A stretch of 64,000 nt of DNA from Methanothermobacter tenebrarum (GCF_023167465.1 NZ_AP025698.1:124001-188000); one strand, 5' to 3'. Shown: positions 10,104 through 20,474, counted from the first letter of the stretch. Numbers and translations are program-made. The notes: generated from the sequence alone by a model not told the origin.

Positions 10104-11267
10104 ATGATAATAAACGCGGATCTGCACATACACAGCTGCTTTTCCCAGGCAACATCCCAGAAAATGACCATAAAGAACATAGCCCCACAAGCAAAACTCA
10201 AAGGCCTAGACCTTGTAGGTACCGGTGACGGATTCCACCCAAAATGGCTTAAAATGATCATAGAGAATACAAAGGCTACAGAAGATGGTATCTACTCCCA
10301 TGAAGACTGCGACTTCATAATAACAAGTGAAGTCGAAGACCTGAAACGAGTCCACCACCTCCTAATATTACCATCCATAGAAACAGCCATAGAATTAAAA
10401 GAAAAGTTACCATCATCCAACATCAACAAGGAGGGCAGACCCAAGGTTAGAATGCGAGGATCAGAGATCATGGACCTCGTACATGAATATGATGGGCTCA
10501 TCGGCCCATCCCATGCCTTCACACCATGGACCAGCCTATACAAATCCTATGATAGTTACAAGGACTGTTATGGTAAAGCACCCGATTTCCTGGAATTGGG
10601 CTTATCAGCCGACACCGACATGGCTGACAGGATAGAAGAACTCCAAGACATCCCATTCTTGACAAATTCTGATGCACATTCCCCTTGGCCCCACCGCCTC
10701 GGTAGAGAATTCAACCAATTCAAAGTAGATGAAATCTCCTTTTCCGCTATTAGAAGGTCTATAAAGGGGAAAAAGATACGTGCAAATTATGGTTTCGATC
10801 CAAGACTTGGTAAATATCATCTTACAGCGTGCACGCGCTGTTACAGGGTCTATGAACCCGAAGAGGCCATAAAACTTGGCATGAAATGTTCATGTGGGGG
10901 GACCATCAAGAAGGGTGTGGATTATCGGATCCATGAAATAGCCACATGGAAAAAGCCACATCACCCAAGTCATCGCCCACCTTATATCCATATCATGCCC
11001 CTCGCTGAGATAATCAGCATGAAACATGGGAAGAGTGTTACAACACGTTACGTTCAGAGAATCTGGGGAAAACTTGTAGAAGAGTTCGGTAGCGAAATAA
11101 AAGCGCTCCTTGAAGCCCCATTGGATAAGATAATGGAGGTGGATGGGGAAACCGCGCTTGCAATAAGAGCTTTTAGGAGTGGCTCCCTGATCATAATACC
11201 CGGTGGTGGGGGCAGATACGGTGAAATAAGATTCCCAGAGAATACACTAGACGCCTATTTTCGATAG
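10104..11267 (+). CDS. EndoQ-like DNA repair endonuclease (PHP domain, TIGR00375)
   Basis: Resembles archaeal endonuclease Q, which nicks 5' to deaminated bases such as hypoxanthine and uracil. The PHP metal site begins with [13 protein letters not shown] (His8, His10), followed by [16 protein letters not shown] and NSDAHSP. A zinc element ([16 protein letters not shown]) is near residue 240, and a helix-hairpin-helix-like segment ([15 protein letters not shown]) is near 337. The last residues ENTLDAYF resemble a PCNA-interacting box with Glu in place of Gln. It sits in the same gene run as PCNA. The exact substrate is inferred from the family. Confidence 0.87.
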   Translation: MIINADLHIHSCFSQATSQKMTIKNIAPQAKLKGLDLVGTGDGFHPKWLKMIIENTKATEDGIYSHEDCDFIITSEVEDLKRVHHLLILPSIETAIELKEKLPSSNINKEGRPKVRMRGSEIMDLVHEYDGLIGPSHAFTPWTSLYKSYDSYKDCYGKAPDFLELGLSADTDMADRIEELQDIPFLTNSDAHSPWPHRLGREFNQFKVDEISFSAIRRSIKGKKIRANYGFDPRLGKYHLTACTRCYRVYEPEEAIKLGMKCSCGGTIKKGVDYRIHEIATWKKPHHPSHRPPYIHIMPLAEIISMKHGKSVTTRYVQRIWGKLVEEFGSEIKALLEAPLDKIMEVDGETALAIRAFRSGSLIIIPGGGGRYGEIRFPENTLDAYFR

Positions 11268-11323
11268 GATCTCAAGTCATCGTCTATGAACCTTAAAAAT
11301 TGATATTATTGGAAGAACAATCA

Positions 11324-11341
11324 CCCCCCATAAACGGGGGG
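11324..11341. terminator. C6/G6 hairpin downstream of the EndoQ gene
   Basis: Six C, a six-base loop ATAAAC and six G form a perfect stem between the EndoQ stop (11267) and the minus-strand tRNA-Arg 3' end (11395). It could separate the converging transcripts. Archaeal terminators are usually T-rich rather than hairpin-based, so the function is uncertain. Confidence 0.35.
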
Positions 11342-11392
11342 ATCTTAAAATAAATCATATCATTAGATGCTATCTTCTCCGATGGAATAGTG

Positions 11393-11469
<77 letters not shown>

Positions 11470-11492
11470 CATGCACTTGGTGAGGATTTTTG

Positions 11493-11570
<78 letters not shown>

Positions 11571-11651
11571 CTTCCATGTTTTTATGGATAAAAAAATTGT
11601 AAATTTTTAGTATATAAAAATTTTTTGTCTTGGGGGGCTTCTGGTTTAGAG

Positions 11652-12383
11652 TCACATGTATATTGGTGTTTCTGTGGGGGTTGTGGGTGTTTCTGTTTTG
11701 TGTACTTTTTCTGCTAATTTTTTAAGTCTTGATTCGATTGCCTGGGCTTCTTTTAGTAGTGGTTCTGTGTCTACTTCCAGGCCTAGCATTTTGTTGAGGG
11801 CTTCGACCACTTCTGCTGCTGCTCTTGGATCTGGGTAGGGTGTTAGTATTTCGCCGAAGAGGCAGGAGGCTGGTATGTTTTCTATGGCGCATCTTGTTAG
11901 TAATGTTCCTGAGATCCCGCTGATGTTCCCGAAGGGTAGTATTGGTATGTCCAATTTTCCAAGTCTTTTTAGGGTGTCTTTGCTATTGGCTGCTCCCGCG
12001 ACTAGGTGTGATTTTTGTCTTACGATGACGCTGTTGAATGTTATTAGTTCTTTGCTGTTGTTTCTTTTCATCCATTTTACCATTGCATTGGTCATGTCAT
12101 AGACTACAGATGATGGTAGTATGAAATCTGAGAGGAAGAGTACTAGCCCTTCTCCTTCGTATATTCTGAAGGGGTGTATTGCAACACCCCTGTAGAGGAC
12201 TGCTAGGGGTGGGAAGTATTTAGAGTCGATGTATCCTATTTCTCTCATTTTGAGGTCGTCTACTAGGAGCCATCCTACGATGTTACCTATCAGTCCCAAG
12301 CCTGGGGATCCTTCAAGGACTATGGCGTTTTCAATTTCCTCGGATATTATTGTGCATGATTCATTTTTTGTTTCGACTTTCAT
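11652..12383 (-). CDS. PAC2 family protein, copy 2
   Basis: 243-residue paralogue of the gene at 9324. [21 protein letters not shown] near residue 20 is the PAC2 glycine-rich start, with [20 protein letters not shown] in the middle and a charged helix plus a threonine/proline-rich tail ([10 protein letters not shown]) at the C-terminus. The ATG overlaps the stop of the upstream PepSY gene as ATGA, so they form an operon. Function beyond the proteasome-assembly-like fold is unknown. Confidence 0.85.
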   Translation of the reverse strand: MKVETKNESCTIISEEIENAIVLEGSPGLGLIGNIVGWLLVDDLKMREIGYIDSKYFPPLAVLYRGVAIHPFRIYEGEGLVLFLSDFILPSSVVYDMTNAMVKWMKRNNSKELITFNSVIVRQKSHLVAGAANSKDTLKRLGKLDIPILPFGNISGISGTLLTRCAIENIPASCLFGEILTPYPDPRAAAEVVEALNKMLGLEVDTEPLLKEAQAIESRLKKLAEKVHKTETPTTPTETPIYM

Positions 12384-12844
12384 GGTGGGGCACCACCACC
12401 CCCGCCTATGTTTTTACCTGTGACGGGGTCTATATGGATTTCTCCGATTATTTTACCATCTTTTTCTATTGGCACTACATATACTGGTTCTCCGCCTATG
12501 TTAACGAGGCGTGGGGTTCCTGCTTTAGCGCCTTCTTCTTTTATGTATCCCTGGGCTATATTCTGCGCTTCTGATGGACTCACGGGATAACCTCCATTAC
12601 CTCCAATGTTAATACCACTTGAACCACTGGATCCCCCTGCACTTCCACCTGCACCGCCGCCAGCACCTGCAGAACCGCCTGCTCCACCAGCTCCACTGCC
12701 AGTTCCTGGGGAGGATGGATTGGTGCTGTCTGAGCTTGTTGGTTGCCATAGGATTTCAGGGTTGTTGCTTATCTGGTAACCTGCTGCGATGGCTCCGATG
12801 ATTAAAACTATCGCCACTGAAATTATAAGCTTGGAGTCTATCAT
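12380..12844 (-). CDS. Membrane-anchored Gly/Ser-rich protein with PepSY-like domain
   Basis: 154 residues. The N-terminal hydrophobic segment [18 protein letters not shown] (about 7-24) would anchor it with the remainder outside the cell. Residues about 38-85 are a low-complexity linker of Gly, Ser and Ala. The C-terminal part resembles a PepSY domain: [32 protein letters not shown] and PVTGKNIGG. The ATG follows AGGTGAGTATCG. PepSY domains are often found in protease inhibitors and surface proteins, but the role here is unknown. It is translationally coupled to the PAC2 gene. Confidence 0.75.
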   Translation of the reverse strand: MIDSKLIISVAIVLIIGAIAAGYQISNNPEILWQPTSSDSTNPSSPGTGSGAGGAGGSAGAGGGAGGSAGGSSGSSGINIGGNGGYPVSPSEAQNIAQGYIKEEGAKAGTPRLVNIGGEPVYVVPIEKDGKIIGEIHIDPVTGKNIGGGGGAPP

Positions 12845-13021
12845 CGATACTCACCTTCTATCCTTTATCGGATTTTACAAGTATCTATTATGTTTTTTTA
12901 ATATAAAAATTGTATAGTATTATCCATTAATATTTTTTTATGATTTTATTAATTTCTGTTAATTTTTTATTCTAGTATAAATATTTTTCACTTTTTCTTT
13001 AATGAAAAAATTATAATGGAA

Positions 13022-13056
13022 AACTTTATAATTATTTAAACAGATATAAATAATGA
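13022..13056 (+). promoter_or_regulatory. Probable frh promoter region
   Basis: AT-rich sequence upstream of frhA with two TATA-like boxes, TTTATAATTA near 13025-13034 and GATATAAAT near 13043-13051. Either would place initiation between about 13052 and 13073, ahead of the AGAGGTGAT ribosome binding site at 13073-13081. The rest of the 240-base gap (12845-13085) is very AT-rich and I see no gene in it. Confidence 0.5.
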
Positions 13057-13085
13057 TTCAACTCTAAAAAGAAGAGGTGATACAC

Positions 13086-14303
13086 TTGAGCGAAAGGATT
13101 GTTATATCGCCGACCAGCCGACAGGAAGGCCACGCAGAACTTGTCCTGGAAGTCGATGATGAAGGGATTGTGACAAAGGGACGATACTTCAGTATTACTC
13201 CCGTGAGAGGTCTTGAAAAGATGCTAATCGGAAAGGCCCCTGAAACAGCACCAGTATTCACACAGAGGATCTGCGGAGTCTGCCCAATACCCCACACACT
13301 AGCATCAACCGAGGCAGTGGAAGACTCACTCGGCGTAGAACCCCCAAAGGCCGCTAAACTACTCCGAGAATTAACATTAGCCGCACACCACGTGAACAGT
13401 CACGCAATACACCACTTCCTCATAGCACAAGACTTCGTACCAGAAAACCTCATGAAAACAGCCATAGAATCAGTCTCAGAGATAAGAAAAAATGCACAAT
13501 ACGTCGTTGACATGGTCGCAGGAGAAGGCATACACCCCTCAGATGTTAGAATAGGTGGAATGGCTGATAACATAACAGAACTTGCAAGAAAAAGATTATA
13601 CACAAGATTAAAACAACTCAAACCAAAAGTAAACGAACACGTGGAACTCATAATAAGCCTAGTCGAAGAAAAAGGACTCCCAGAAGGATTAGGAGCACAC
13701 AACCAGCCCACATTAGCAACACACCAACTATATGGTGACAGGACAAAATTTGACCTAGACCGTTTCACAGAGGTCATGCCAGAAAGCTGGTACGACGACC
13801 CAGAAATAGGCAAAAGAGCATGCTCAACAATACCCCTATATGATGGAAGAAGCGTGGAAGTAGGGCCAAGGGCAAGATTCGTAGAATTCCAAGGCTTTAA
13901 AGAGAGAGGAGTTGTAGCACAACACGTCGCCAGGGCCCTTGAAATGAAAACCGCATTATCAAGGGCAATCGACATACTAGATGAACTCGACACATCAGCA
14001 CCCGTAATGGCAGACTTCGACATAACAGGGACAGGTAAACTAGGTGTTGGTGCAATAGAAGCACCAAGAGGACTGGACGTTCACCTAGCCCAAGTAGCTG
14101 ATGGTAAGATACAATTCTACAGTGCACTTGTCCCAACAACCTGGAACATACCAACAATGGGACCCGCAACTGAAGGCTTCCACTATGAGTTCGCTCCACA
14201 CGTTATACGGGCATACGACCCATGTCTATCATGTGCAACCCACGTGATGGTCATCGACGACGAAGATAAAACTCCCATAAAAAATGAAATGGTCAGGATC
14301 TAA
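13086..14303 (+). CDS. frhA: Coenzyme F420-reducing hydrogenase, alpha (large) subunit
   Basis: Nickel-iron catalytic subunit of the F420-reducing hydrogenase, which reduces F420 with H2 for two steps of methanogenesis. The two nickel-binding motifs are [13 protein letters not shown] near residue 60 and DPCLSCATH near the end. A 19-residue tail after that His should be removed by the FrhD protease. A GTG at 13077 opens a longer frame but lies in the perfect AGGTGAT site, so TTG 13086 ([12 protein letters not shown]) is used. It leads the operon frhADGB. Confidence 0.97.
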   Translation: MSERIVISPTSRQEGHAELVLEVDDEGIVTKGRYFSITPVRGLEKMLIGKAPETAPVFTQRICGVCPIPHTLASTEAVEDSLGVEPPKAAKLLRELTLAAHHVNSHAIHHFLIAQDFVPENLMKTAIESVSEIRKNAQYVVDMVAGEGIHPSDVRIGGMADNITELARKRLYTRLKQLKPKVNEHVELIISLVEEKGLPEGLGAHNQPTLATHQLYGDRTKFDLDRFTEVMPESWYDDPEIGKRACSTIPLYDGRSVEVGPRARFVEFQGFKERGVVAQHVARALEMKTALSRAIDILDELDTSAPVMADFDITGTGKLGVGAIEAPRGLDVHLAQVADGKIQFYSALVPTTWNIPTMGPATEGFHYEFAPHVIRAYDPCLSCATHVMVIDDEDKTPIKNEMVRI

Positions 14304-14307
14304 AATC

Positions 14308-14784
14308 ATGCCATACGATGCTGAGATTCTAGTAGTGGGCTGCGGGAACATCCTATTCAAGGATGACGGCTTCGGCCCGGCGGTAATCCAAGCCATTGAA
14401 GAACACTTCAAAGACAAAGACAAACCAGATAATGTTCTATTCATAGACGCAGGTACCGGCGGCCCGCATTATGTGTTCTCACTCCCCCACGAGTCTTGGA
14501 GGAAGATAATAGTCGTGGACGTCGTGGAATTCAACGCAGAACCCGGAACTTTGAGGAAATTTAATCTTGAGGAGATACCAAAGGGCTCCTACCAGAACAT
14601 GCATTCATGGCCAGTGAACCAGCCCCTCCATGAACTCAGCGAAAAAATCGACGTGGTGGTAATAGGGTGTAAACCAAAGGAGATATCCGCCCCCTATGTG
14701 GAAATGGGCCTCACACCCCCAGTTGAGAAGGCCATTCCCAGGGCGGTTAAGATGATTTTAAACGAAATTGGGGTTTATCAATGA
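14308..14784 (+). CDS. frhD: F420 hydrogenase maturation protease FrhD
   Basis: Endopeptidase that trims the C-terminal tail of FrhA after nickel insertion. The N-terminal motif [18 protein letters not shown] carries the metal-binding Asp typical of the HycI/HoxM family; DAGTGGPH and [11 protein letters not shown] follow. A frame opening at 14284 overlaps frhA by 20 bases; ATG 14308 ([11 protein letters not shown]), five bases after the frhA stop, is preferred. Its stop overlaps the frhG ATG (ATGA). Confidence 0.95.
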   Translation: MPYDAEILVVGCGNILFKDDGFGPAVIQAIEEHFKDKDKPDNVLFIDAGTGGPHYVFSLPHESWRKIIVVDVVEFNAEPGTLRKFNLEEIPKGSYQNMHSWPVNQPLHELSEKIDVVVIGCKPKEISAPYVEMGLTPPVEKAIPRAVKMILNEIGVYQ

Positions 14785-15590
14785 GCTTAATTGCCCGTAT
14801 TAAAAGATTTTTAGGATTGGAGGCGAAACCTGAAAAAGAGGAAAAGGTTGTTGAAGTTCCAAAAGAGGAGGTTGAGAAAGTGGCTGAAGAAAAAGCAAAA
14901 CCAAAAATAGGTTACATCCACCTAAGTGGGTGTACCGGAGATGCAATGTCGTTAACAGAAAATTACGACATCCTTGCAGATTTACTAACTGACATGGTAG
15001 AGATAGTTTACGGACATACTCTGGTGGATGTATGGAAAATGCCCGAGATGGACCTAGCACTAGTGGAAGGGTCCGTATGCTTGCAGGATGAACACAGCCT
15101 AAAAGAATTAAAGGAGGTAAGGGAAAAGGCCAAACTAGTATGTGCATTCGGATCATGCGCCGCAACAGGCTGCTTCACAAGATATGCCCGTGGAGGCCAA
15201 CAAGCACAACCAGCACACGAATCCTTTGTACCAATATCAGCTGTAATAGATGTTGACTTGGCCTTGCCAGGATGCCCACCATCACCCGAGATCATAGCCA
15301 AAGCCGTTGTAGCACTCCTAAACAATGACATGGATTACCTTAAACCCATGTTAGATCTTGCAGGTTATAACGAGGCCTGCGGATGCGACTTGCAAACAAA
15401 GGTGGTTAACCAGGGCCTCTGCATAGGCTGCGGTACATGTGCCATGGCCTGCCAGACAAGGGCTCTTGAAATGGTGAATGGAAGACCAGAACTCAACAAT
15501 GACCGTTGCATAAAATGTGGAGTATGCTACGTCCAATGCCCAAGGAGTTGGTGGCCAGAAGAACAGATAAGGAAGGAGTTAGGATTATAG
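14781..15590 (+). CDS. frhG: Coenzyme F420-reducing hydrogenase, gamma (small) subunit
   Basis: Electron-transfer subunit with the small-subunit proximal cluster cysteines [18 protein letters not shown] and [10 protein letters not shown]. The C-terminus carries two ferredoxin-like motifs, [12 protein letters not shown] and [12 protein letters not shown]. The N-terminal 45 residues form a charged Lys/Glu linker. 269 residues is normal. It overlaps frhD by four bases and precedes frhB by 13. Confidence 0.97.
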   Translation: MSLIARIKRFLGLEAKPEKEEKVVEVPKEEVEKVAEEKAKPKIGYIHLSGCTGDAMSLTENYDILADLLTDMVEIVYGHTLVDVWKMPEMDLALVEGSVCLQDEHSLKELKEVREKAKLVCAFGSCAATGCFTRYARGGQQAQPAHESFVPISAVIDVDLALPGCPPSPEIIAKAVVALLNNDMDYLKPMLDLAGYNEACGCDLQTKVVNQGLCIGCGTCAMACQTRALEMVNGRPELNNDRCIKCGVCYVQCPRSWWPEEQIRKELGL

Positions 15591-15603
15591 GGAGGCTGTG
15601 AAG

Positions 15604-16449
15604 ATGGTTTTAGGAAAATACAAAGAGGTATTTGCTGCCAGATCAACTGATAAAGAGATCTTGAAGATAGCACAGGATGGGGGAATTGTAACAGGACTAC
15701 TATCATATGCCCTTGACGAGAAGATAATCGAAGGGGCGGTGGTTGCTGGTCCAGGAGACGAATTCTGGAAACCCGAACCTATAGTCGCAATGACATCAGA
15801 TGAGCTGAAAGCAGCTGCGGGCACCAAGTACACGTTCTCTCCAAACGTTTGGATGCTCAAAAAGGCTGTTAGACAATACGGTATAGAGAAACTAGGTACA
15901 GTGGGCATACCCTGCCATTTAATGGGTATAAGGAAGATGCAAACATATCCATTCGGTGTCAGATTCCTCGCTGATAAGATAAAGTTACTCATCGGTATAT
16001 TCTGTATGGAGAACTTCTCATACAGTTCACTGCAGACATTCATCTCTGAGAAGATGGGACTCAGCCTAGAACTAGTAGAAAAAATGGACATAGGTAAAGG
16101 AAAATTCTGGGTCTACACCCACGATGATGTATACACTCTACCACTCAAGGAAACCCATGGATATGAACAAGCAGGTTGCAAAGTATGCAATGACTATGTA
16201 GCTGAACTTGCAGATGTATCAACAGGATCTGTAGGAACACCTGATGGATGGTCCACAGTGTTCCTGAGAACTGATACGGGGGAGTCAATATTCAAGGACG
16301 CGCTTGAAGCAGGTTTATTCGAGACCAAACCTATAGAGGAAGTCAAACCCGGTCTGGGATTGCTTGAAAAATTAGCATCACAGAAAAAGGAAAAAGCAGA
16401 GAAGACTGTTGCTGAGAGGAAAGAGATAGGGTTACCCACACCCTATTAA
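15604..16449 (+). CDS. frhB: Coenzyme F420-reducing hydrogenase, beta subunit
   Basis: FAD-containing subunit that binds and reduces F420. Features are KLAQDGG-like [11 protein letters not shown] near residue 28, [50 protein letters not shown] and [15 protein letters not shown] 15598 opens the frame but lies only two bases from GGAGG; ATG 15604 has correct spacing. It ends the frh operon; the T-rich sequence after 16455 may terminate it. Confidence 0.97.
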   Translation: MVLGKYKEVFAARSTDKEILKIAQDGGIVTGLLSYALDEKIIEGAVVAGPGDEFWKPEPIVAMTSDELKAAAGTKYTFSPNVWMLKKAVRQYGIEKLGTVGIPCHLMGIRKMQTYPFGVRFLADKIKLLIGIFCMENFSYSSLQTFISEKMGLSLELVEKMDIGKGKFWVYTHDDVYTLPLKETHGYEQAGCKVCNDYVAELADVSTGSVGTPDGWSTVFLRTDTGESIFKDALEAGLFETKPIEEVKPGLGLLEKLASQKKEKAEKTVAERKEIGLPTPY

Positions 16450-16479
16450 TCCCCTCATCCTCTTTTTTTATTCGAAAAC

Positions 16480-16698
16480 CTATACCCTTGGTAATATGAT
16501 TCTCAAAAGTATCAGGTAGATTATTCCTAGGATTATCCCTGCGATGGCTAAATATTTTCCAGTTAACTCTTTTTCCTTGATCTCCCTGAGGGCTAATATG
16601 CCGAATATTATTGCCAATATTGCCTTCTCCGCTCCTAGAAGCTGTATAAAAGCGCATATACCAATAGCTATACTTGCAATGGCGAAACTGCTCCTCAT
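16480..16698 (-). CDS. Small membrane protein, DUF4190-like
   Basis: 72 residues with two hydrophobic segments (FAIASIAIGICAFIQLLG and YLAIAGIILGIIYLILLRI) separated by ALREIKEKELTGK. The order, and the small loop ALxxIKxxxLTGK, fit DUF4190. Function is unknown. It overlaps the macro-domain gene by four bases, suggesting co-transcription. Confidence 0.7.
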   Translation of the reverse strand: MRSSFAIASIAIGICAFIQLLGAEKAILAIIFGILALREIKEKELTGKYLAIAGIILGIIYLILLRIILPRV

Positions 16699-17228
16699 AT
16701 TAACTCACCTCCACCCAAATTCTTCATAGCATCTTTAAATGCCTTGTACATTTCCTGGTTATATGCTATGAGCAATATCTTCTCTATTCTGGTTTCTTGG
16801 AGGAAATCCTTTATGGCTTCTATCATGGCACGGGCTGCTTTGTCCTTTGGCACCCCACCAACACCAGTACCCATACCCGGGAATGCTATAGATGAAATTC
16901 CAAGTTCTGATCCCCTTTTCAAGGCTGCGAGTGTTGCTTTCTTTATTGCTCTTATATTTGATGGTTGTGCAGGTTCTACCATTGTAGGGGCGTGTATAAC
17001 ATATTTCGCCTTTAATTTCCCCGCGGTTGTTGCTATAGCCCCACCTACTGGTATGGGAGCCTTCGAAGTCGCTTCTTTTTCTATACCCGCGCCACCCTTC
17101 TCTTTTATTGATAGGGCCACGCCTCCCCCCATCAGACCATAAGAATTCGCCGGGTTAACTATGGCATCAGCTTTGACATTAGTAATGTCACCCACTTTTA
17201 CCTGGATTTCAGTTTCCTTGTACTGCAA
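16695..17228 (-). CDS. Macro domain protein (ADP-ribose binding)
   Basis: A single macro domain of about 177 residues. The motifs GDITNVKADAIVNPAN, GGGVALSI and FPGMGTGVGGVPKDKAAR form the ADP-ribose pocket. Family members hydrolyse ADP-ribose-1''-phosphate, O-acetyl-ADP-ribose or protein ADP-ribose; which one applies here cannot be told. It is followed by the DUF4190-like gene. Confidence 0.93.
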   Translation of the reverse strand: MQYKETEIQVKVGDITNVKADAIVNPANSYGLMGGGVALSIKEKGGAGIEKEATSKAPIPVGGAIATTAGKLKAKYVIHAPTMVEPAQPSNIRAIKKATLAALKRGSELGISSIAFPGMGTGVGGVPKDKAARAMIEAIKDFLQETRIEKILLIAYNQEMYKAFKDAMKNLGGGELI

Positions 17229-17241
17229 AACCCTTATCCCT

Positions 17242-17991
17242 CTATGATATTTTTTTGGCCATTATTACTAGTCCAAAACCTCGATCGCTATTGATGAACA
17301 AATTGTCAAATTTGAAAAGATTTTTTAATATTGGTGCGCTCGTTCTTTTCATCCGACTTAGTAGAGTTGGCCGGTTTTGTGAAAGACCCTTTTCCCCTTC
17401 TTTTTTCGCCCTATTTAGTCTCATTTCTTCGATTTTCAAATAGATTCCTAGGAGTAGTCTGATGAATGGGAAACCGTAACATAGTATCTTTGTTGGTTTT
17501 AGATTTGCCTTTTTCAATTTATCTTTGATTTCATCCTTGGAGTATCTTCTAAGGTGGCCGGCTTGCTCGTCTCTTATGTTCCAAAGCTTTTCATTGTGGG
17601 GTACGCTAATTAATAGAACCCCATCATCTTTTAACCATGAATTAATCAACTTTAATAGTTTTAAATCCTTGTGTAAATGTTCTAACATTTCAAAACAGAT
17701 TATGAGATCATATTTTTTCTTTGGTTTGAATTTTAATGCGTTGATATTATGAATTTTGACCCTTTGATGATTTTCCATTTTTTCGACTTCTTTTTGAGTC
17801 ATTTGGATTGAATGTTCTGAAATATCAACAGCATCAACCTCATATCCTCTCTGAAGCAAATCTACTGTATAGTATCCATAGCCACAACCTAGGTCTAATG
17901 CTCTTTTACCATCCACATTATTTCCTATTTCATCTAGAAGATCGTCAATTAAATTTTTAAGATAAAGGCCTACTGGCCCTTCTAGGATCAT
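17242..17991 (-). CDS. Class I SAM-dependent methyltransferase
   Basis: Rossmann-fold methyltransferase. Motif I ALDLGCGYGYYTVDLL and the following DAVDIS acidic loop bind SAM; LIICFEMLEHL is the UbiE/COQ5-like motif. Substrate is unknown. The C-terminal 80 residues are basic. A frame from 18066 adds 25 unlikely residues over G-runs; ATG 17991 (MILEGPVGLYL) after GGGGTGAATTTTTC is chosen. Two G7 runs occur upstream. Confidence 0.88.
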   Translation of the reverse strand: MILEGPVGLYLKNLIDDLLDEIGNNVDGKRALDLGCGYGYYTVDLLQRGYEVDAVDISEHSIQMTQKEVEKMENHQRVKIHNINALKFKPKKKYDLIICFEMLEHLHKDLKLLKLINSWLKDDGVLLISVPHNEKLWNIRDEQAGHLRRYSKDEIKDKLKKANLKPTKILCYGFPFIRLLLGIYLKIEEMRLNRAKKEGEKGLSQNRPTLLSRMKRTSAPILKNLFKFDNLFINSDRGFGLVIMAKKIS

Positions 17992-18125
17992 GAAAAATTC
18001 ACCCCCCCAAAAAATTTTATGGAAGAAGATTACCCCCCCATTAGTAGGATGTGGAGAATCTTCCATATTTTTTTTAGTTAAAAATAGTATATAAAATTTT
18101 CTGCATTGGCGAGAAAAAGCTTTTT

Positions 18126-19028
18126 TTATTCGGTTATGACCTGACAGCTGTCCTTTTCAACGATTATGGTATGCTCTGCTTGTGACACCAATGCACCACT
18201 CTTTTCTCTGAGCACATGGTATGGGTAGACTGCCCTGGATCTTATTAGCAGTCTCATGGAAGCGCTAAGCTTCTTAGGGTCGAAATATTCTGTCAGCCAC
18301 CTCTGGGCGAATGGTAAACTTTTGTATTCTTCTTTTATCTTTTTGAGGACACTCCTTGCATGGGCTAATCTGAGTGGTCTGTCCCTTAAAAATCTGAAGA
18401 TATACGCTTGGGGCATGTCAGTTACATATCCAACACCATCAGTTGCGAAGGGTTCGATGGCGAGAACATCTCCTTCTTCGAGTCTATGCGTATTTTTCTC
18501 GTTGACGTTAGGTACTGACAATCCTGAATGCAGTATCCATCTATCCATACTATGACCAGTAAGGTTAGTTACCGGTTTGAAACCGAAGTCATTTATGGTA
18601 TCCTGGATGACCTTCCCTATCTTTTCGAGTTCTATGCCCGCCCTTATCATGCTTATAGCATTCTCAAGGGCGCTCTGGGATGCTTCGATCATTTTCAGGC
18701 TTTTTTCAAAGGTTTCATCTTCTCGGTCTCCTACGAGTATGCTTATGGCGGTGTCAGCTATATAACCATCTACATGCGCGCCCATATCTAATTTTACGAG
18801 ATCCCCATATCTTATCCTGGTCTTGTCATTGGCAGGGGAAGTATAATGTGCTGTTATATCATTTATTGAAACATTACATGGAAATGCTGGTTTAGCCCCC
18901 TCTTTCCTAATATTATCTTCAACTAAATTTACAAGTTCTATAACTGGCAGATCTTCACGCACGAGCTTGGAAGCCTTCTTCCGGATCTTCGATAATATCT
19001 GTCCAGCTTTCTTGTATTCTTCCTCCAT
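18126..19028 (-). CDS. map: Methionine aminopeptidase, type II
   Basis: Removes N-terminal methionine. Metal ligands are in [16 protein letters not shown] (two Asp), [10 protein letters not shown] (His), AIEPFAT (Glu) and the C-terminal [12 protein letters not shown] (Glu). The type II insertion between them is present. TTG 19049 and GTG 19034 open the frame earlier, but a TATA-like TTTATAAAAG (complement of about 19062-19073) predicts initiation near 19041, so ATG 19028 after GGATC is preferred. It is divergent from the coiled-coil pair. Confidence 0.94.
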   Translation of the reverse strand: MEEEYKKAGQILSKIRKKASKLVREDLPVIELVNLVEDNIRKEGAKPAFPCNVSINDITAHYTSPANDKTRIRYGDLVKLDMGAHVDGYIADTAISILVGDREDETFEKSLKMIEASQSALENAISMIRAGIELEKIGKVIQDTINDFGFKPVTNLTGHSMDRWILHSGLSVPNVNEKNTHRLEEGDVLAIEPFATDGVGYVTDMPQAYIFRFLRDRPLRLAHARSVLKKIKEEYKSLPFAQRWLTEYFDPKKLSASMRLLIRSRAVYPYHVLREKSGALVSQAEHTIIVEKDSCQVITE

Positions 19029-19125
19029 GATCACACGATCCTTGGTCAATAGTGAAATTTTTAACTTTTATAAACTTATTTATATATCATGTTCACTAAA
19101 AAGAATAATAGTGTGAGGGAGTGGT

Positions 19126-19551
19126 ATGGCTACAAGTAGTGTTGTAATACCCCAGAATTTAATGATTTTAATTTTGGCTTTCATAGCGTTTGCGGCTATA
19201 GTTATAATTGCCATCCAATGGAGAAAGGTTAGAGAAGTGCAAAATAATGTCATATTACTCGAGAAGGAGATAGAACTTAGGAAAATATCACTCGTTGAGA
19301 AGGATATTGAATCTAAACGTTTAATGGAGACAACAATACCCCTTCCAAAGGAACAGCAGGAGAAATTAGCGAAGATAAGAAAAGATACGAAGAATATAAT
19401 GCAGAGAATAGGATATCTCCACAGTGAGATAAGTGAAAGATTAGCGAGATTAGAAGCCCAGACAGAATTCAGAAAACTCGAAGAAATGCTAAAAGACATA
19501 GAAAAAAAGGAAAAAGAAGTGAATAAAATTTTGAAGAAAGTGAGGGATTAA
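19126..19551 (+). CDS. Single-TM coiled-coil protein, unknown
   Basis: 141 residues. One N-terminal hydrophobic segment (MILILAFIAFAAIVIIAI, about 13-30) is followed by a long charged helical stretch (residues 33-141) with heptad-like spacing, likely coiled coil. A TATA-like TTTATATAT near 19079-19087 precedes it. It is followed after one base by a second protein of the same design, so the two probably act together at the membrane. I do not recognise a family. Confidence 0.75.
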   Translation: MATSSVVIPQNLMILILAFIAFAAIVIIAIQWRKVREVQNNVILLEKEIELRKISLVEKDIESKRLMETTIPLPKEQQEKLAKIRKDTKNIMQRIGYLHSEISERLARLEAQTEFRKLEEMLKDIEKKEKEVNKILKKVRD

Positions 19552-19552
19552 T

Positions 19553-20014
19553 ATGAGCGCATTAGAACTGTTAGCTATACTTATACTCGCAGGGGCTATA
19601 ATCATCCTATTATACTATTATCTCATGGAATCCGCTAATGTTAAGACACGTCTAAAATCCCATATTAGAATGGGAGAAAAATTCACCGAAGAGGAAGGTG
19701 GACGCATGAGCGTAAGCGAAAAAGTATCCGATGTAAGCGACAGGATAATCCACAAAGTGAGGGAAGTGCCCATAAGCACAGACATAATATCAAGTAAAAT
19801 CGACGCTTTCCTAGAAGAGAAAAGCGACGAATTAATAAAAGACTGGGAACTAGCCACAAAAGATGATATAAAAACCCTACAAAGCAGACTAGACCTAGTA
19901 TCACGTAATATAAGCGAATTAGAACAGAGATTCAATGAATATAGGGGTTATACCAACAAAAAACTCGAATCCATAGATAAAAGACTTAAAAAATTAGAAG
20001 ATAAAATAAAGTGA
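19553..20014 (+). CDS. Second single-TM coiled-coil protein, unknown
   Basis: 153 residues. An N-terminal hydrophobic segment (LLAILILAGAIIILLYYYL, about 6-24) precedes a polar region and a C-terminal coiled-coil stretch (LQSRLDLVSRNISELEQRF and following). It begins one base after the previous gene with AGGGATTAAT upstream. The frame after its TGA stop stays open for 101 more codons without a start codon (see findings). Function is unknown. Confidence 0.75.
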   Translation: MSALELLAILILAGAIIILLYYYLMESANVKTRLKSHIRMGEKFTEEEGGRMSVSEKVSDVSDRIIHKVREVPISTDIISSKIDAFLEEKSDELIKDWELATKDDIKTLQSRLDLVSRNISELEQRFNEYRGYTNKKLESIDKRLKKLEDKIK

Positions 20015-20350
20015 ACATATACCTTCCACAAAACCCCACCCAAACAAATCCAAGAAAAAAGACAAAATCACACAAGAACCTGGGAATACACCAAACAATT
20101 AAAGAGAAAAATAGTACCGGAGGAATCCCATAGGAACATTAGGCATTTATATGAGCTCCCCCCCTGGATAGAAAACTTCCACACAAATCAACCACCCCCA
20201 AGACAGAGGATGGTACATTCTACAAAAAAACCTAAAAAAATTATTTACCCCCCAATCTCAGCTCCCCATAAAATAAACTTAAATTTTACTTTTTCCGATA
20301 AAATAATTGTCAGATAATCAATAAAAGATCCGAAGAAATTGGGGGGGAAA
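20015..20350. other. Intergenic stretch, A- and C-rich, no supported gene
   Basis: About 340 bases between the coiled-coil gene and the initiator tRNA promoter. It is rich in A and C, with runs of seven or eight C near 20158-20164 and 20247-20252. In the frame of the upstream gene it has no stop from 20015 to 20314, but only one late ATG and no ribosome binding site. I assign no gene. The G7 run at 20341-20347 leads into the tRNA promoter. Confidence 0.6.
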
Positions 20351-20352
20351 AA

Positions 20353-20361
20353 TTTATATAA
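20353..20361 (+). promoter_or_regulatory. TATA box for initiator tRNA / RNase P RNA
   Basis: TTTATATAA, centred about 27 bases upstream of the first base of the initiator tRNA (20384), so initiation may be at the mature 5' end. It is preceded by GGGGGGGAAAAA, a possible BRE-like context. No second promoter is obvious between the tRNA and rnpB. Confidence 0.65.
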
Positions 20362-20383
20362 GGTTATAACATAATCAATATTT

Positions 20384-20458
<75 letters not shown>

Positions 20459-20474
20459 TTCAATACTATTCTTC

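Noticed and set aside
18001..18066. N-terminal 25-residue extension of the methyltransferase
   Set aside because: It runs through two G7 tracts and lacks a start signal; GGGGTGAATTTTTC supports ATG 17991.
20012..20317. Selenocysteine or programmed TGA read-through
   Set aside because: No SECIS-like structure seen, Methanobacteriales are not known to use selenocysteine, and base composition explains the open frame; kept only as a low-interest observation.
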